DNA of 43,120 nt from Kutzneria sp. 744 (GTDB taxonomy: Bacteria; Actinomycetota; Actinomycetes; Mycobacteriales; Pseudonocardiaceae), in NCBI RefSeq assembly GCF_000568255.1, contig NZ_KK037166.1:6362182-6405301 (forward strand). Reading direction: 5' to 3'. This document shows positions 24,551 to 32,084 of the stretch, piece by piece. The position numbers were made by a program, and so were the translations under genes. Position 1 is the first letter of the stretch. Each line of letters opens with the position of its first letter. The notes under the pieces were generated by a model. The model was not told the DNA's origin. It was given only the letters and a program-made list of their open reading frames with translations, and did no database searches.

Positions 24551-24868
24551 ATGAAGTTGGCTCTGCCCACACTGACCCCTGAGCAGCGTGCGGAAGCGCT
24601 GGCGAAGGCTGCGGAAGCCCGCAAGGCCCGCACCGCGCTGCTTGCTTCGATCAAGTCCGGTGAGACGACCTTCGGTGAGGTGCTCAAGCGGGCCAAGGAC
24701 GACAAGACCGTCGGCAAGACGAAGGTCGCCCAGCTGTTGAAGGCCGTGCCCGGGCTCGGCGCCGTCAAGGTCGCCAAGCTGCTCGAGGAGACCGGCATCG
24801 ACGCCGACCGTCGCGCCGCCGGCCTCGGCGACCGGCAGCGCCAGGCGCTGCTCGACGCGATCGGCTGA
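24551..24868 (+). CDS. mihF: Actinobacterial integration host factor (MihF/sIHF-like)
   Basis: 105 residues from ATG 24551, preceded by AGAAAGGACC. Features match the actinobacterial IHF family: N-terminal LPTLTPEQRAEALAKAAEAR helix, a central GKTKVAQLLKAVPGLG helix-two-turn-helix-like lipid of DNA contact, and the C-terminal RRAAGLGDRQRQALLDAIG. These basic nucleoid proteins bind and bend DNA and affect supercoiling and antibiotic production. The canonical gene sits next to gmk, but here it is alone between an L,D-transpeptidase and an ADP-ribosylglycohydrolase gene, so it may be a paralog. It is followed by a strong bidirectional terminator. Confidence 0.88.
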   Translation: MKLALPTLTPEQRAEALAKAAEARKARTALLASIKSGETTFGEVLKRAKDDKTVGKTKVAQLLKAVPGLGAVKVAKLLEETGIDADRRAAGLGDRQRQALLDAIG

Positions 24869-24922
24869 GCACGGCCATGTGCTCGAAGACCGATAAAGGT
24901 CCGGTTGACCGATATCGAGTCA

Positions 24923-24957
24923 GTCCGACCCGGCGCAGCTGTCGCGCCGGGTCGGAC
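24923..24957. terminator. Bidirectional terminator between mihF and the ADP-ribosylglycohydrolase gene
   Basis: Perfect 14-bp arms (GTCCGACCCGGCGC and GCGCCGGGTCGGAC) with a 7-nt loop. It lies 54 bp after the mihF stop and 8 bp after the convergent minus-strand stop. Confidence 0.85.
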
Positions 24958-24965
24958 CGCTTTAG

Positions 24966-26240
24966 TCACCAGCCCGGATAGCGCTCCAGCCAGGCGTCGT
25001 CGGTGGGCGGGTTCGTCCCGAACTCGGCCAGCGCGTCCCTGGTCACGGCCGTGATCGTCGGGCGAAGCTCCAGCCGCTCCAGCCACTCGGCCGGGATCGC
25101 GGCCACACCGTGCCACGCCCCGGCCAGGTTGCCGCAGACCGAGCCGGTGGAGTCGCTGTCGCCGGAGTGGTTCACCGAGATCCGCAGCGCCTCGGGCAGG
25201 TCGTCGGTCACCAGCGTCGCGTAGACCGCGATCGCCAGCGTCTCCTCGCCGACCCAGCCCCCGCCCAGCTCCTCGGCCATCCGCTCGGGGCTGACCGACC
25301 CCTCGTCGGCCAGCCGCACCGCCGCGGTCAGCCGGGCCAGCTGCTCCTCGTGCCCCGGCCACCTCGTCAGCACGGGCGTCAGCGCCGCGATGCAGTCCGG
25401 CAGCGAGGTGCCCTTCAGCAGGCCGTGCACCAGGAACGCCAGCGAGGCCGCCGACAGATAGCCGCTCGGATGGCCGTGCGTGAGAGCCGCGGTGGCGGCC
25501 CCCAGCGCGAACACCACCTCGGGATCTGTCGACCACAGCGCGACCGGCGCCGCCCGCATGACGCCGCCGCAGCCCTTCGAGTCGTTCAGCGGGTTGGCCA
25601 TCGAGCCGGCCGGATTGCCGGCGGCGTACACCCGCAGCGCCGTCACGCACGTGTTGCCCGGGGCGCGGCGCGCGAAGAGACCGCGTTCGGTGATCAGCCA
25701 GCCGTCCGGCTGCGACCGGCCCTCGGCGAACGGGCCGCCGGCCTGCGGCCAGTCGAAGCCCTGCGTGTGCAGCCAGCGCTGCAGGGCGTGCTGCACCACC
25801 GGCACGGGGTCGTCCGCACCGGAGACGCGGTCGCGGACATGGGCCCGGATCAGGCCCTCCAGCGTGAACAGCGTCATCTGGGTGTCGTCGGTGACCGTGC
25901 CGTCCGGGCCGCCCGGCCCGAAGCCGGTGACGCCGCGCTCGCCGTGCTGGCGCCGGATCATGTCGATCGGCAGGAACTCGATCGAGGCCCCCAGAGCGTC
26001 CCCGATCGCGCCGGCCAGCACGCAGCCCAGCACCCGGTCCGACCAGGTCAGCGTGGGCAGCGGCATCGGGAACTTGCGGCCGCTCTCGTCCAGGCCGATC
26101 GGGAAGTCGTGCCGGCCCGGGTCCGACGGCCGCAGCCGCTGATCCACCGGCACGGCCAGGCTGTCCATGTGGAACCGGGTGATCCGGTCGATGTGCTCCT
26201 GGTCGGTGCCGGGAGTCCACTCCCACTCGCTCATCGCCAT
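24966..26240 (-). CDS. ADP-ribosylglycohydrolase (DraG/ARH family)
   Basis: ATG 26240 gives 424 residues; the in-frame ATG at 26234 is nearly equivalent. The DraG/ARH fold is shown by GCVLAGAIGDALGAS (about 70-85), the metal-binding TDDTQM (about 118) and NHSGDSDSTGSVCGNLAGA (about 357-375), whose Asp residues hold the di-Mg2+ centre. These enzymes remove ADP-ribose from modified proteins or nucleic acids. The first 70 residues are an extension before the canonical fold, and there is no signal peptide. Its start lies 1 bp after the stop of the YbaB-ART gene, so both are surely co-transcribed. The natural reading is that it reverses or neutralises the modification made by the neighbour. Confidence 0.93.
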   Translation of the reverse strand: MAMSEWEWTPGTDQEHIDRITRFHMDSLAVPVDQRLRPSDPGRHDFPIGLDESGRKFPMPLPTLTWSDRVLGCVLAGAIGDALGASIEFLPIDMIRRQHGERGVTGFGPGGPDGTVTDDTQMTLFTLEGLIRAHVRDRVSGADDPVPVVQHALQRWLHTQGFDWPQAGGPFAEGRSQPDGWLITERGLFARRAPGNTCVTALRVYAAGNPAGSMANPLNDSKGCGGVMRAAPVALWSTDPEVVFALGAATAALTHGHPSGYLSAASLAFLVHGLLKGTSLPDCIAALTPVLTRWPGHEEQLARLTAAVRLADEGSVSPERMAEELGGGWVGEETLAIAVYATLVTDDLPEALRISVNHSGDSDSTGSVCGNLAGAWHGVAAIPAEWLERLELRPTITAVTRDALAEFGTNPPTDDAWLERYPGW

Positions 26241-26241
26241 G

Positions 26242-27228
26242 TCAGCCCAGCTCCTCCAGTGCGATGTCCCAGCCCTTGATGCTCGGGTAGTACCGCTTTC
26301 CGGTGACGCGGAACGTCGCCCCCGGCCCGAACACCACCTCGCCGAACTGCTCGCCGTCCTCGGAGATCGCCCCGATCAGCTTGCCGCCGTGCCGGGCGTC
26401 GATGGTGTAGCGGACCAGGCCGTCGCCGGTGTAGGCCGGATTGGCCGAGGTGCTCAGGAAGGTCCGCTCGACGATCGTGTCGCCCAGCTGGTACTCGGCC
26501 GCGATGGACGCCGCCCGCTCCGGATCCCGCACGCCCAGCACCCGGGTCACCACGCCGGTGTAGGACGGAAGCTTGCTCAGCGCGCTCATCACGTGCTCGA
26601 TCTGGCTGCCGCTGTCCGACGTCTGGTCGGGCGCCGGCGGGGCCGGGTCCTGGATGGCGACCGGCGTCGGGACGGGTTCCAGCGCCGGCTCGGGGGCCGC
26701 GACCGGTTCCGGCTGTTCCGTGAAGTCCGGCTCGGCGAAGGTCGGCTCCGTGAACTGCTTCTGCTCGAACGGCGGCTGCTCGAACTGCTCCTCGGCGAAG
26801 AGGGCCTGCTCGGTCGGGTTCGACTCCAGGATCGGCGGCGGCCCGGCGGCGTGCTGCGGCTCCGGCTCTGGTTGCGGCTCCGGCTCAGCCTCCGGTTGTG
26901 GGACGTCCTCCGGCTCGGTCGCCTCGGCCCCGACCTGCCGCATCGCCTCGCGCACGGCGTCGGCCACCGCGTCGGCCAGGCTCGCCGGCGTGTGGTGCTC
27001 GAACGCGTCGCGGTCGAACGAGAGCCGGCGCAGGCCACCCGCGCCGTCGACGACCACCGTCACCATGCGGTCCGGTGACTGGGCCAGACCCGTGCGCGCC
27101 CGCAGATCACGGTTGAGCTGCTGGACATGGGCCAGCTGCTGCTGCGCGCCGGCCAGCAGCTGGCCCATCGAGTCCAGCATCGCGGCGTTGCGCGCCAGCA
27201 GCTCCGCCATCTGCTCCGAATCGGTCAT
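26242..27228 (-). CDS. YbaB/EbfC-like domain fused to an ADP-ribosyltransferase domain
   Basis: ATG 27228 (MTDSEQMAELLARN) gives 328 residues. Residues 1-100 form an N-terminal helix (LLAGAQQQLAHVQQLNRDL) and a YbaB-like strand-helix unit (MVTVVVDGAGGLRRLSFD, then ADAVADAVREAMRQVG). Residues 101-205 are a Pro/Glu/Gln-rich linker. Residues 210-328 fit an R-S-E-type ADP-ribosyltransferase: KLPSYTGVVTRVLG (Arg229), RTFLSTSANPAY (STS 259-261) and EQFGEVVFGPGATFRV (Glu297). The usual ExE motif reads FxE, so target specificity may differ from arginine-directed ARTs. No signal peptide. Coupled to the ADP-ribosylglycohydrolase gene. It could be a regulatory modifier of nucleoid or other targets, or a toxin whose partner is the immunity protein. 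ART assignment is motif-based. Confidence 0.8.
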   Translation of the reverse strand: MTDSEQMAELLARNAAMLDSMGQLLAGAQQQLAHVQQLNRDLRARTGLAQSPDRMVTVVVDGAGGLRRLSFDRDAFEHHTPASLADAVADAVREAMRQVGAEATEPEDVPQPEAEPEPQPEPEPQHAAGPPPILESNPTEQALFAEEQFEQPPFEQKQFTEPTFAEPDFTEQPEPVAAPEPALEPVPTPVAIQDPAPPAPDQTSDSGSQIEHVMSALSKLPSYTGVVTRVLGVRDPERAASIAAEYQLGDTIVERTFLSTSANPAYTGDGLVRYTIDARHGGKLIGAISEDGEQFGEVVFGPGATFRVTGKRYYPSIKGWDIALEELG

Positions 27229-27357
27229 CCTCGCCCCTCTGATCGGCAGACAGGACGGTACCCAGCCGATGGGCCGATCACGGGGAAGTTGACGCAACGG
27301 CCGGCACAAAGCGGGGTTGAACTGCCCTGATCGGCCCCAGTGACGTACGCCACCGAC

Positions 27358-27396
27358 AGCAACGCCCCCGGAGCGCCGGGCTCCGGGGGCGTTGCT
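27358..27396 (-). terminator. 17-bp-stem terminator after L,D-transpeptidase copy 2
   Basis: Perfect arms AGCAACGCCCCCGGAGC and GCTCCGGGGGCGTTGCT with a 5-nt loop, starting 14 bp past the minus-strand stop. It separates the transpeptidase from the YbaB-ART operon. Confidence 0.88.
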
Positions 27397-27410
27397 CGTC
27401 GAGAAAAAGG

Positions 27411-28607
27411 TCAGCCGTGCAGCGCCGACTTGGCCAGCCACTGGTCCCAGCCGACGGCCCAGTCGTAGAAGTCGCCGTCCTCCGGGCCGAGCTGCTGGGT
27501 GGAGCCGGTGATCTCCACCGGGTCGCCCGGCAGCACCTCGTTGAAGACGACCTGCGCGTTGGCCGGGGCCAGGTTCACGCAGCCGTGCGAGACGTTGGTG
27601 TTGCCCTGGGCCCAGATGCTGGGCGCGTAGCCGTGCACGAACTCGCCGTTGTTGGAGATGCGGACCGCCCACGGCACCACCACGTTCTCGTAGTGGTACT
27701 TCGGGTTGGTCATGGCGAAGGTCGCGCTCTTGGACATCACGATGTGCGTGCCGCTGTTGGTGACGCGGCCCGGGTCGGAGTCCAGGCCGTAGCTGGCCGG
27801 GTAGTCGGCGATCTGCTTGCCGTCCTGGATGACCAGCAGGTGGTGGGTCTGGGTGTTGCCCTGCAGGATCAGGCTGCGGCCCACGTTGAAGGACACCGAC
27901 ATGTCCTCCGCGCCGTACGCGCCGCCGCCGAACGACGTGCCGTACAGCTTGGCCATCAGCGTGACCTTGGTGTTGGCCGGCCAGTAGTCCTTGGTGCGGT
28001 AGTGCAGGGTCTCGTTGTCCATCCACGCCCACGAGCCGGTGCTCGGGTTCGAGGTCTGCACGGTCAGCGCCCGCTCGACCGAGGCCTTGTCCTGCACCGG
28101 CGAGCTGAAGTTCAGCACGATCGGCTCGGCCACGCCGACGGTGGCGTTGTCGGCGACGTTGATCTGCGCGCTGATCGTGCGGCCCGGGCGCAGCGTGTGG
28201 AACGAGCCGCCCAGCGCCACCTTCTTGCCGTCCGCGCCCAGCGCCGAGCCCGACCAAGTGTAGGTGTGGTCGTAGCCGAGCGACTCGGTCGCGGTCCAGC
28301 TGTGCTTGTCCGGTGCCACCAGGCCGCCGACCTCGCGGCCCTGGTCGTTGACCAGGTGCACGTCGGTGAGCCCGCCGTCGGCCACGATCACCTGGACCGG
28401 GTCGGCCGGCGAGACGTTCTGCGCGGTGTCACCGGGAATCTGCGTGACCTTGGCCGGCTTGGAGACCGCGGCCGGCGAGACCTTCTGCTCGGTCTGGGTC
28501 GGCTTGGTCTCCGGCGTGCTGGTCGAGCTGCACGCGGCCAGGCCGAGGACGGTGGCGAACACGCCTAACGTCAATGCCCAGCGAGTTCCTCCGACAGATC
28601 GGCGCAC
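27411..28607 (-). CDS. LdtMt2-like L,D-transpeptidase lipoprotein (copy 2)
   Basis: GTG 28607 is preferred because GGAAGGG lies about 8 bp upstream; GTG 28613 abuts that site. About 398 residues. RRSVGG, a hydrophobic run and lipobox LAAC (Cys26) give a lipoprotein signal. Ig-like regions (PGDTAQNVSPADPVQVIV onward) lead to a YkuD domain with GEFVHGY and SHGCVNLAP (Cys near 340). It is expected to make 3-3 peptidoglycan crosslinks on the outer face of the membrane. It resembles copy 1 throughout (YGxxFGGG, TxHIxMSKxA-like strand, HGC region) but is clearly diverged. A Crp-like site lies 83-98 bp upstream. Confidence 0.93.
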   Translation of the reverse strand: MRRSVGGTRWALTLGVFATVLGLAACSSTSTPETKPTQTEQKVSPAAVSKPAKVTQIPGDTAQNVSPADPVQVIVADGGLTDVHLVNDQGREVGGLVAPDKHSWTATESLGYDHTYTWSGSALGADGKKVALGGSFHTLRPGRTISAQINVADNATVGVAEPIVLNFSSPVQDKASVERALTVQTSNPSTGSWAWMDNETLHYRTKDYWPANTKVTLMAKLYGTSFGGGAYGAEDMSVSFNVGRSLILQGNTQTHHLLVIQDGKQIADYPASYGLDSDPGRVTNSGTHIVMSKSATFAMTNPKYHYENVVVPWAVRISNNGEFVHGYAPSIWAQGNTNVSHGCVNLAPANAQVVFNEVLPGDPVEITGSTQQLGPEDGDFYDWAVGWDQWLAKSALHG

Positions 28608-28689
28608 GGCCACCCCTTCCCCCGAAATCCCACTTCACCCCTGCACACCCATCGACGCCCCAGGTACAGACCACGTTGACCGAGGTAAA

Positions 28690-28705
28690 CGTGATTCGCA
28701 TCACA
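28690..28705. promoter_or_regulatory. Crp/GlxR-type operator upstream of L,D-transpeptidase copy 2
   Basis: The sequence CGTGA-TTCGCA-TCACA matches the TGTGA-N6-TCACA consensus of the Crp/GlxR family at nine of ten positions. It is centred about 90 bp upstream of the minus-strand start, in the 199-bp gap between two genes. Regulation by a cAMP-receptor protein is inferred. Confidence 0.5.
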
Positions 28706-28806
28706 CAATTGGGTGACGTGTCGACCGATTCTTGAACGTTACCGCCGGACACCGACGTGAACGCTCTCGATCTGATCAAGGATTGGCCACTGTCCCGGGT
28801 GCCGAA

Positions 28807-30480
28807 TCACTGCCCCGAGGAGATGCTGCCGGCCAGGATCTGCCCCAGGCCGCTGCGGGTCGCCACCACCATCAGCCGGTCCCGGGGCACCAGCTGGTGC
28901 TCGGCCGAGGGCTGCCAGTCCAGGCGCTGCTCGGTGCGTCGCTGCAGGCCGATGACCCGGACCTCGAAGCGCTGCTCGACCTCCTGGATGGTCAGCCGGT
29001 TGAGGCCGGTTCCGTCGCCGACCGGCACCTCGGCGATCAGCAGCACCCGCCGGCCGACCGGGATCGTGCCGATGACCTGCCGTTCCACCATCGCCGCCGC
29101 GAAGGCCGGCGCGGCGAGGAAGGACACGCTGCGCGACACGTTGATGTCGAAGCGGCGCTCCACCAGGCGTGCGAAGTCGTTGTCGAACAGGCGCAGGATC
29201 ACCAGCAGGTCGTCGCGGATGGCGCGGGCGGTCAGCGCCGCCTCCAGGTTGACCACGTCGTGCGAGCTCAGCGTGACCAGCGCCCGGCTGGTGCCGATGT
29301 AGGCCGCGCGCAGCGTGTCGTCCCGGCTGGCGTCCCCGATGATCACCGGCAGGCCCAGCCGCTTGGCCAGCGGGATGCCGCGGGCGTTGTCGTTCTTGTC
29401 GATGCACACCACCGGCACGCCCAGGTCGTGCAGCTGGGCCACCACCCGCACGCCGACCTGGCCCAGTCCGATGACCACCACGTGATCACGGAACGGGCCC
29501 TGCGGTCCGGCCGCCGCCGCCAGCCGCGCGCTGACCACCGCGTCCAGGGCCACCGCCGTGATGATCGGGATGATCGAGATGCCGACGATCGTCACCATCA
29601 CCTGAGTGATCTTGTTCAGCACCGGCAGGCTGTCCAGCGGCTGCGCCGCCCCGGCCACGTCCAGCGCCGTCTCGTAGATCGCGTTCCACCACGTGTAGCC
29701 GCCGAACGTGGCGAACAGCGTGGTGCCGATGGCCAGCAGCACGAGAAGCGCCAGCGCCGCCGCGCCCACCTTGCGGTTGAACACCGATCCGAAGTTCCGG
29801 CGCACCGCCGCCATGAACCGCCCGCGCTTGCGGCCGACCGCCCGCACCACGTCCGGGCCGTTGGTGAAGGCCAGCACCAGGTCGCCCGAGTGCGGCTCCG
29901 CCGGCAACAGATCGGCGTTCGTGCTGTCGCTCGTGTCGGCCAGGCCGCAGATGATCCGCTCGGCGTCCACCTCGTCGCGCCGCACCACATACAAGGTGCG
30001 GCCGCTCACCCGGATGTGCGTCGGCCCCTCGCGCCCCAGCGCCGCCGCCACGAACGACGGTGCCGCCATCGCCGCGTCCGACAGCACCGCGCAGTCCGCG
30101 AACAGCGTCCGCACCCGGTGGCCCAGGCTCATGTTGAACTGCCGGAGCACCAGCCGCAGATCCGGGTTGATGTCCTGCGCCAGCAGCGCCGCGTGGATAT
30201 TGCCCGCGTCATCGCTGCCCAGCAGCGCCAGCGCCCGCGCCGACCCCAGCTTCGCCTGCTGGAACGCCCCGTTGTCCGGCGCCGCCGCCTCGATGACCTT
30301 GACCCGGCTCAGCTGGGCGATTCTCGGCCCGTAGTTCTCCTGCTTGGACCGCAGGATGACGGTGACGTCCTCGTCGTACCGGTTGATCAGCTCGTCGACC
30401 AGCCGGAAGGCCAGTGGAGAGTCCCCACACACCACCAGATGCCGACGCCGGTCGTTCCTGCGGAGCTGGAGCGTCGGCAC
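28807..30480 (-). CDS. Two-RCK (TrkA-N) ion-channel-like membrane protein
   Basis: GTG 30480 (VPTLQLRRNDRRRHLVVCG) gives 557 residues. An N-terminal Rossmann/RCK domain (HLVVCGDSPLAFRLVDELI) is followed by two membrane segments (about 240-258, ALALLVLLAIGTTLFATFGG; and about 290-312, VMVTIVGISIIPIITAVAL) with a pore-loop-like stretch ETALDVAGAAQPL. A second Rossmann domain follows (HVVVIGLGQVGVRVVAQL, about 330-350), and a TrkA-C-like end with VPRDRLMVVATRSG. The canonical K+ filter TVGYG is absent, so it resembles the CASTOR/POLLUX-like or noncanonical 2TM-RCK channels more than a KcsA-type K+ channel. Ion selectivity is unknown. Confidence 0.82.
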   Translation of the reverse strand: MPTLQLRRNDRRRHLVVCGDSPLAFRLVDELINRYDEDVTVILRSKQENYGPRIAQLSRVKVIEAAAPDNGAFQQAKLGSARALALLGSDDAGNIHAALLAQDINPDLRLVLRQFNMSLGHRVRTLFADCAVLSDAAMAAPSFVAAALGREGPTHIRVSGRTLYVVRRDEVDAERIICGLADTSDSTNADLLPAEPHSGDLVLAFTNGPDVVRAVGRKRGRFMAAVRRNFGSVFNRKVGAAALALLVLLAIGTTLFATFGGYTWWNAIYETALDVAGAAQPLDSLPVLNKITQVMVTIVGISIIPIITAVALDAVVSARLAAAAGPQGPFRDHVVVIGLGQVGVRVVAQLHDLGVPVVCIDKNDNARGIPLAKRLGLPVIIGDASRDDTLRAAYIGTSRALVTLSSHDVVNLEAALTARAIRDDLLVILRLFDNDFARLVERRFDINVSRSVSFLAAPAFAAAMVERQVIGTIPVGRRVLLIAEVPVGDGTGLNRLTIQEVEQRFEVRVIGLQRRTEQRLDWQPSAEHQLVPRDRLMVVATRSGLGQILAGSISSGQ

Positions 30481-30486
30481 CCGTTG

Positions 30487-30492
30487 ATCGTA
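30487..30492 (-). promoter_or_regulatory. Likely -10 element giving a leaderless transcript of the RCK channel gene
   Basis: On the minus strand TACGAT (consensus TANNNT) ends 6 nt before the GTG start. Transcription would begin at or next to the start codon, and no Shine-Dalgarno sequence precedes it. No good -35 is seen. Confidence 0.45.
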
Positions 30493-30576
30493 TGCGAGGC
30501 CCGCCCGCCCGGTGGGCGGTTGCCGGAGGAGACATCGCCCGTTCGGCGGCCGGGTCGGGTGCGGAAAGCCGAGGCC

Positions 30577-30780
30577 GACCAGCGGGGCCGGGCAGCACTG
30601 TGCGCAACAGGCCGGGCTGGTCGGGCGTGCTGGTCGATGCGTGAGGGGCATCGGCTGGCCAGCGGGGCCGGGTCGGCCGGGGTGGTGCGGCCGGTGGGCC
30701 GGACCGGGCTGGTCAGCGGGTGAGGGGGACCGGGCGGGTCAGCTGGGCCGAGTGGCCGCGAGAGGCTGATCAGCGGGGTC
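30577..30780. repeat. Degenerate GC-rich direct repeats
   Basis: Four related units begin with GACCAGCGGGG (30577), GGCCAGCGGGG (30657), GGTCAGCGGG (30711) and GATCAGCGGGG (30768), each followed by GCC/GTCC-GG-rich sequence. They fill most of the 339-bp gap (30481-30819) between the channel gene and the small RHH-like gene, which holds no gene I can support. Confidence 0.5.
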
Positions 30781-30786
30781 CGGGGT

Positions 30787-30808
30787 GGTCGGCCGAGGGC
30801 GGCCGACC
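30787..30808 (-). terminator. Hairpin terminator after the RHH-like gene
   Basis: Perfect 8-bp arms GGTCGGCC and GGCCGACC with a 6-nt loop, 11 bp past the minus-strand stop at 30820. Confidence 0.6.
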
Positions 30809-30819
30809 GGGGCGAGCGC

Positions 30820-31137
30820 TCAGTAGCGCCCGTTCTCCTGGTTCTGGGACTCCCAGGCCAGTCGCTGGGTGATCCACTCCTGGGCCAGGGCCTGCGGGGA
30901 GGTCTGGTGCACGGCGGCGAGCTCGCGGAGCTGCTCGTTCGCGGTCAGCGTCAGGCGCAGCTGGTAGACCTGCGCGTTGCCGAAGCGGCGGCCGGACCCG
31001 GTGGTCTCGACGTCGCCCTCGGGCGCCAGCGCGGCCAGGTAGTTCTCCAGCTCGTGGTCCGGAGCAGCTTCCTGCTGCTCACGGGCGGGTTCGCGGTGTC
31101 TAGCGTCTTTTTTCCGTCCAAGCGAGGGAAGAGGCAC
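30820..31137 (-). CDS. Small protein with a ribbon-helix-helix-like C-terminus
   Basis: GTG 31137 (VPLPSLGRKKDARHREPA) gives about 105 residues; a longer frame to 31194 lacks support. The N-terminal half is charged and probably disordered. The C-terminal half, VYQLRLTLTANEQLRELAAV followed by TSPQALAQEWITQRLAWE, has the strand-helix-turn-helix pattern of ribbon-helix-helix (Arc/CopG-type) DNA-binding proteins. No toxin partner gene is adjacent. A role as a small transcription factor or nucleoid protein is inferred, and the family was not confirmed. Confidence 0.6.
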   Translation of the reverse strand: MPLPSLGRKKDARHREPAREQQEAAPDHELENYLAALAPEGDVETTGSGRRFGNAQVYQLRLTLTANEQLRELAAVHQTSPQALAQEWITQRLAWESQNQENGRY

Positions 31138-31210
31138 GCCGAAGAGGATAACGGTTCGGTTGCGGGCCCATGACAGGTGTGTCCCCCGCCACACCCCGCC
31201 GGCATGGAGA

Positions 31211-31243
31211 GGCCCCCGCGCCAGGGGGAGGAACGCGGGGGCC
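31211..31243. other. 10-bp-stem GC-rich hairpin
   Basis: Arms GGCCCCCGCG and CGCGGGGGCC with a 13-nt loop, 73 bp upstream of the RHH-like gene. It could be a terminator for transcription entering from the right or a leader structure. Confidence 0.45.
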
Positions 31244-32084
31244 GGAGGGGATCTCCACAGGCGCTGACCGGGGGTATGTCAGCTCAGACGATTGTGACAT
31301 GGGTCGTTGTCGCGTGCGAGGGTTTCGCAGTGGATTCATGCCCGAATTTCCCCGCTTGAAAACCAGGTAGTCGGGCCGACCCGTGGCGATCATTGCCCAC
31401 CCCGGCTGAGTGGGGCTGCTCCGGACAGCGCCTTGCGTTCGACAGCGTTCGACCGCTACGGGCGGCGTTGAAACGGTGAAGATGTGAAACCGTCACGACT
31501 GCACGGAGTGTGACCGTAACCGTGACTCGTTACTCTTCGTCGCTTTCGCGTGCTACCTCGACTATGTGTCACTGCATTGGCGACTGCGACCGCAAACGAC
31601 GCTCCGCGCCCCGCATACCCCCTGGCCTGCGGCTACGTCCGTGCCGGACTCGGCAACCTGCCTCTCACTGGAACCGACTTGTTCGCCTGGCCGAACCGAA
31701 CGGCGTCCCCGTGGCTCACGGTGAGCATCACCCATTGACATTCGTTCAGCAGTGCCTTCCCGAACCGGCTACCCCTCGCCGCCTCGCCCCGCCCGGTGTC
31801 CAGCCCGGTGCCGGCTCGAAAGATCGACGAGCGCCCCCGGGGATAGGCGAAGTCTTCCGAACCGTGGAAGGTCACCCGTTTCCGCATTGCGGGATCCGCG
31901 ATGTAAACCCCCTGTGCGCCCGCCTTCCCGATCGGGCGTTCGGCCCCGCAACTGCGCCATTTCAACGGTGTTCCGATCCGGCTTTGCCGCTGTCCCGCCG
32001 CCTCCGCCCGGTGATCCACTCCCGCACGCTCCTCGCCGTCCCCGCCCCGCCCGCTCCGCCACCCGCCCCGTGCCTGCTGCCCCC

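Noticed and set aside
31550-31738. 62-codon plus-strand frame with fairly high GC3
   Set aside because: No ribosome site, no recognisable domain and no neighbour to support it; could be real but not supportable.
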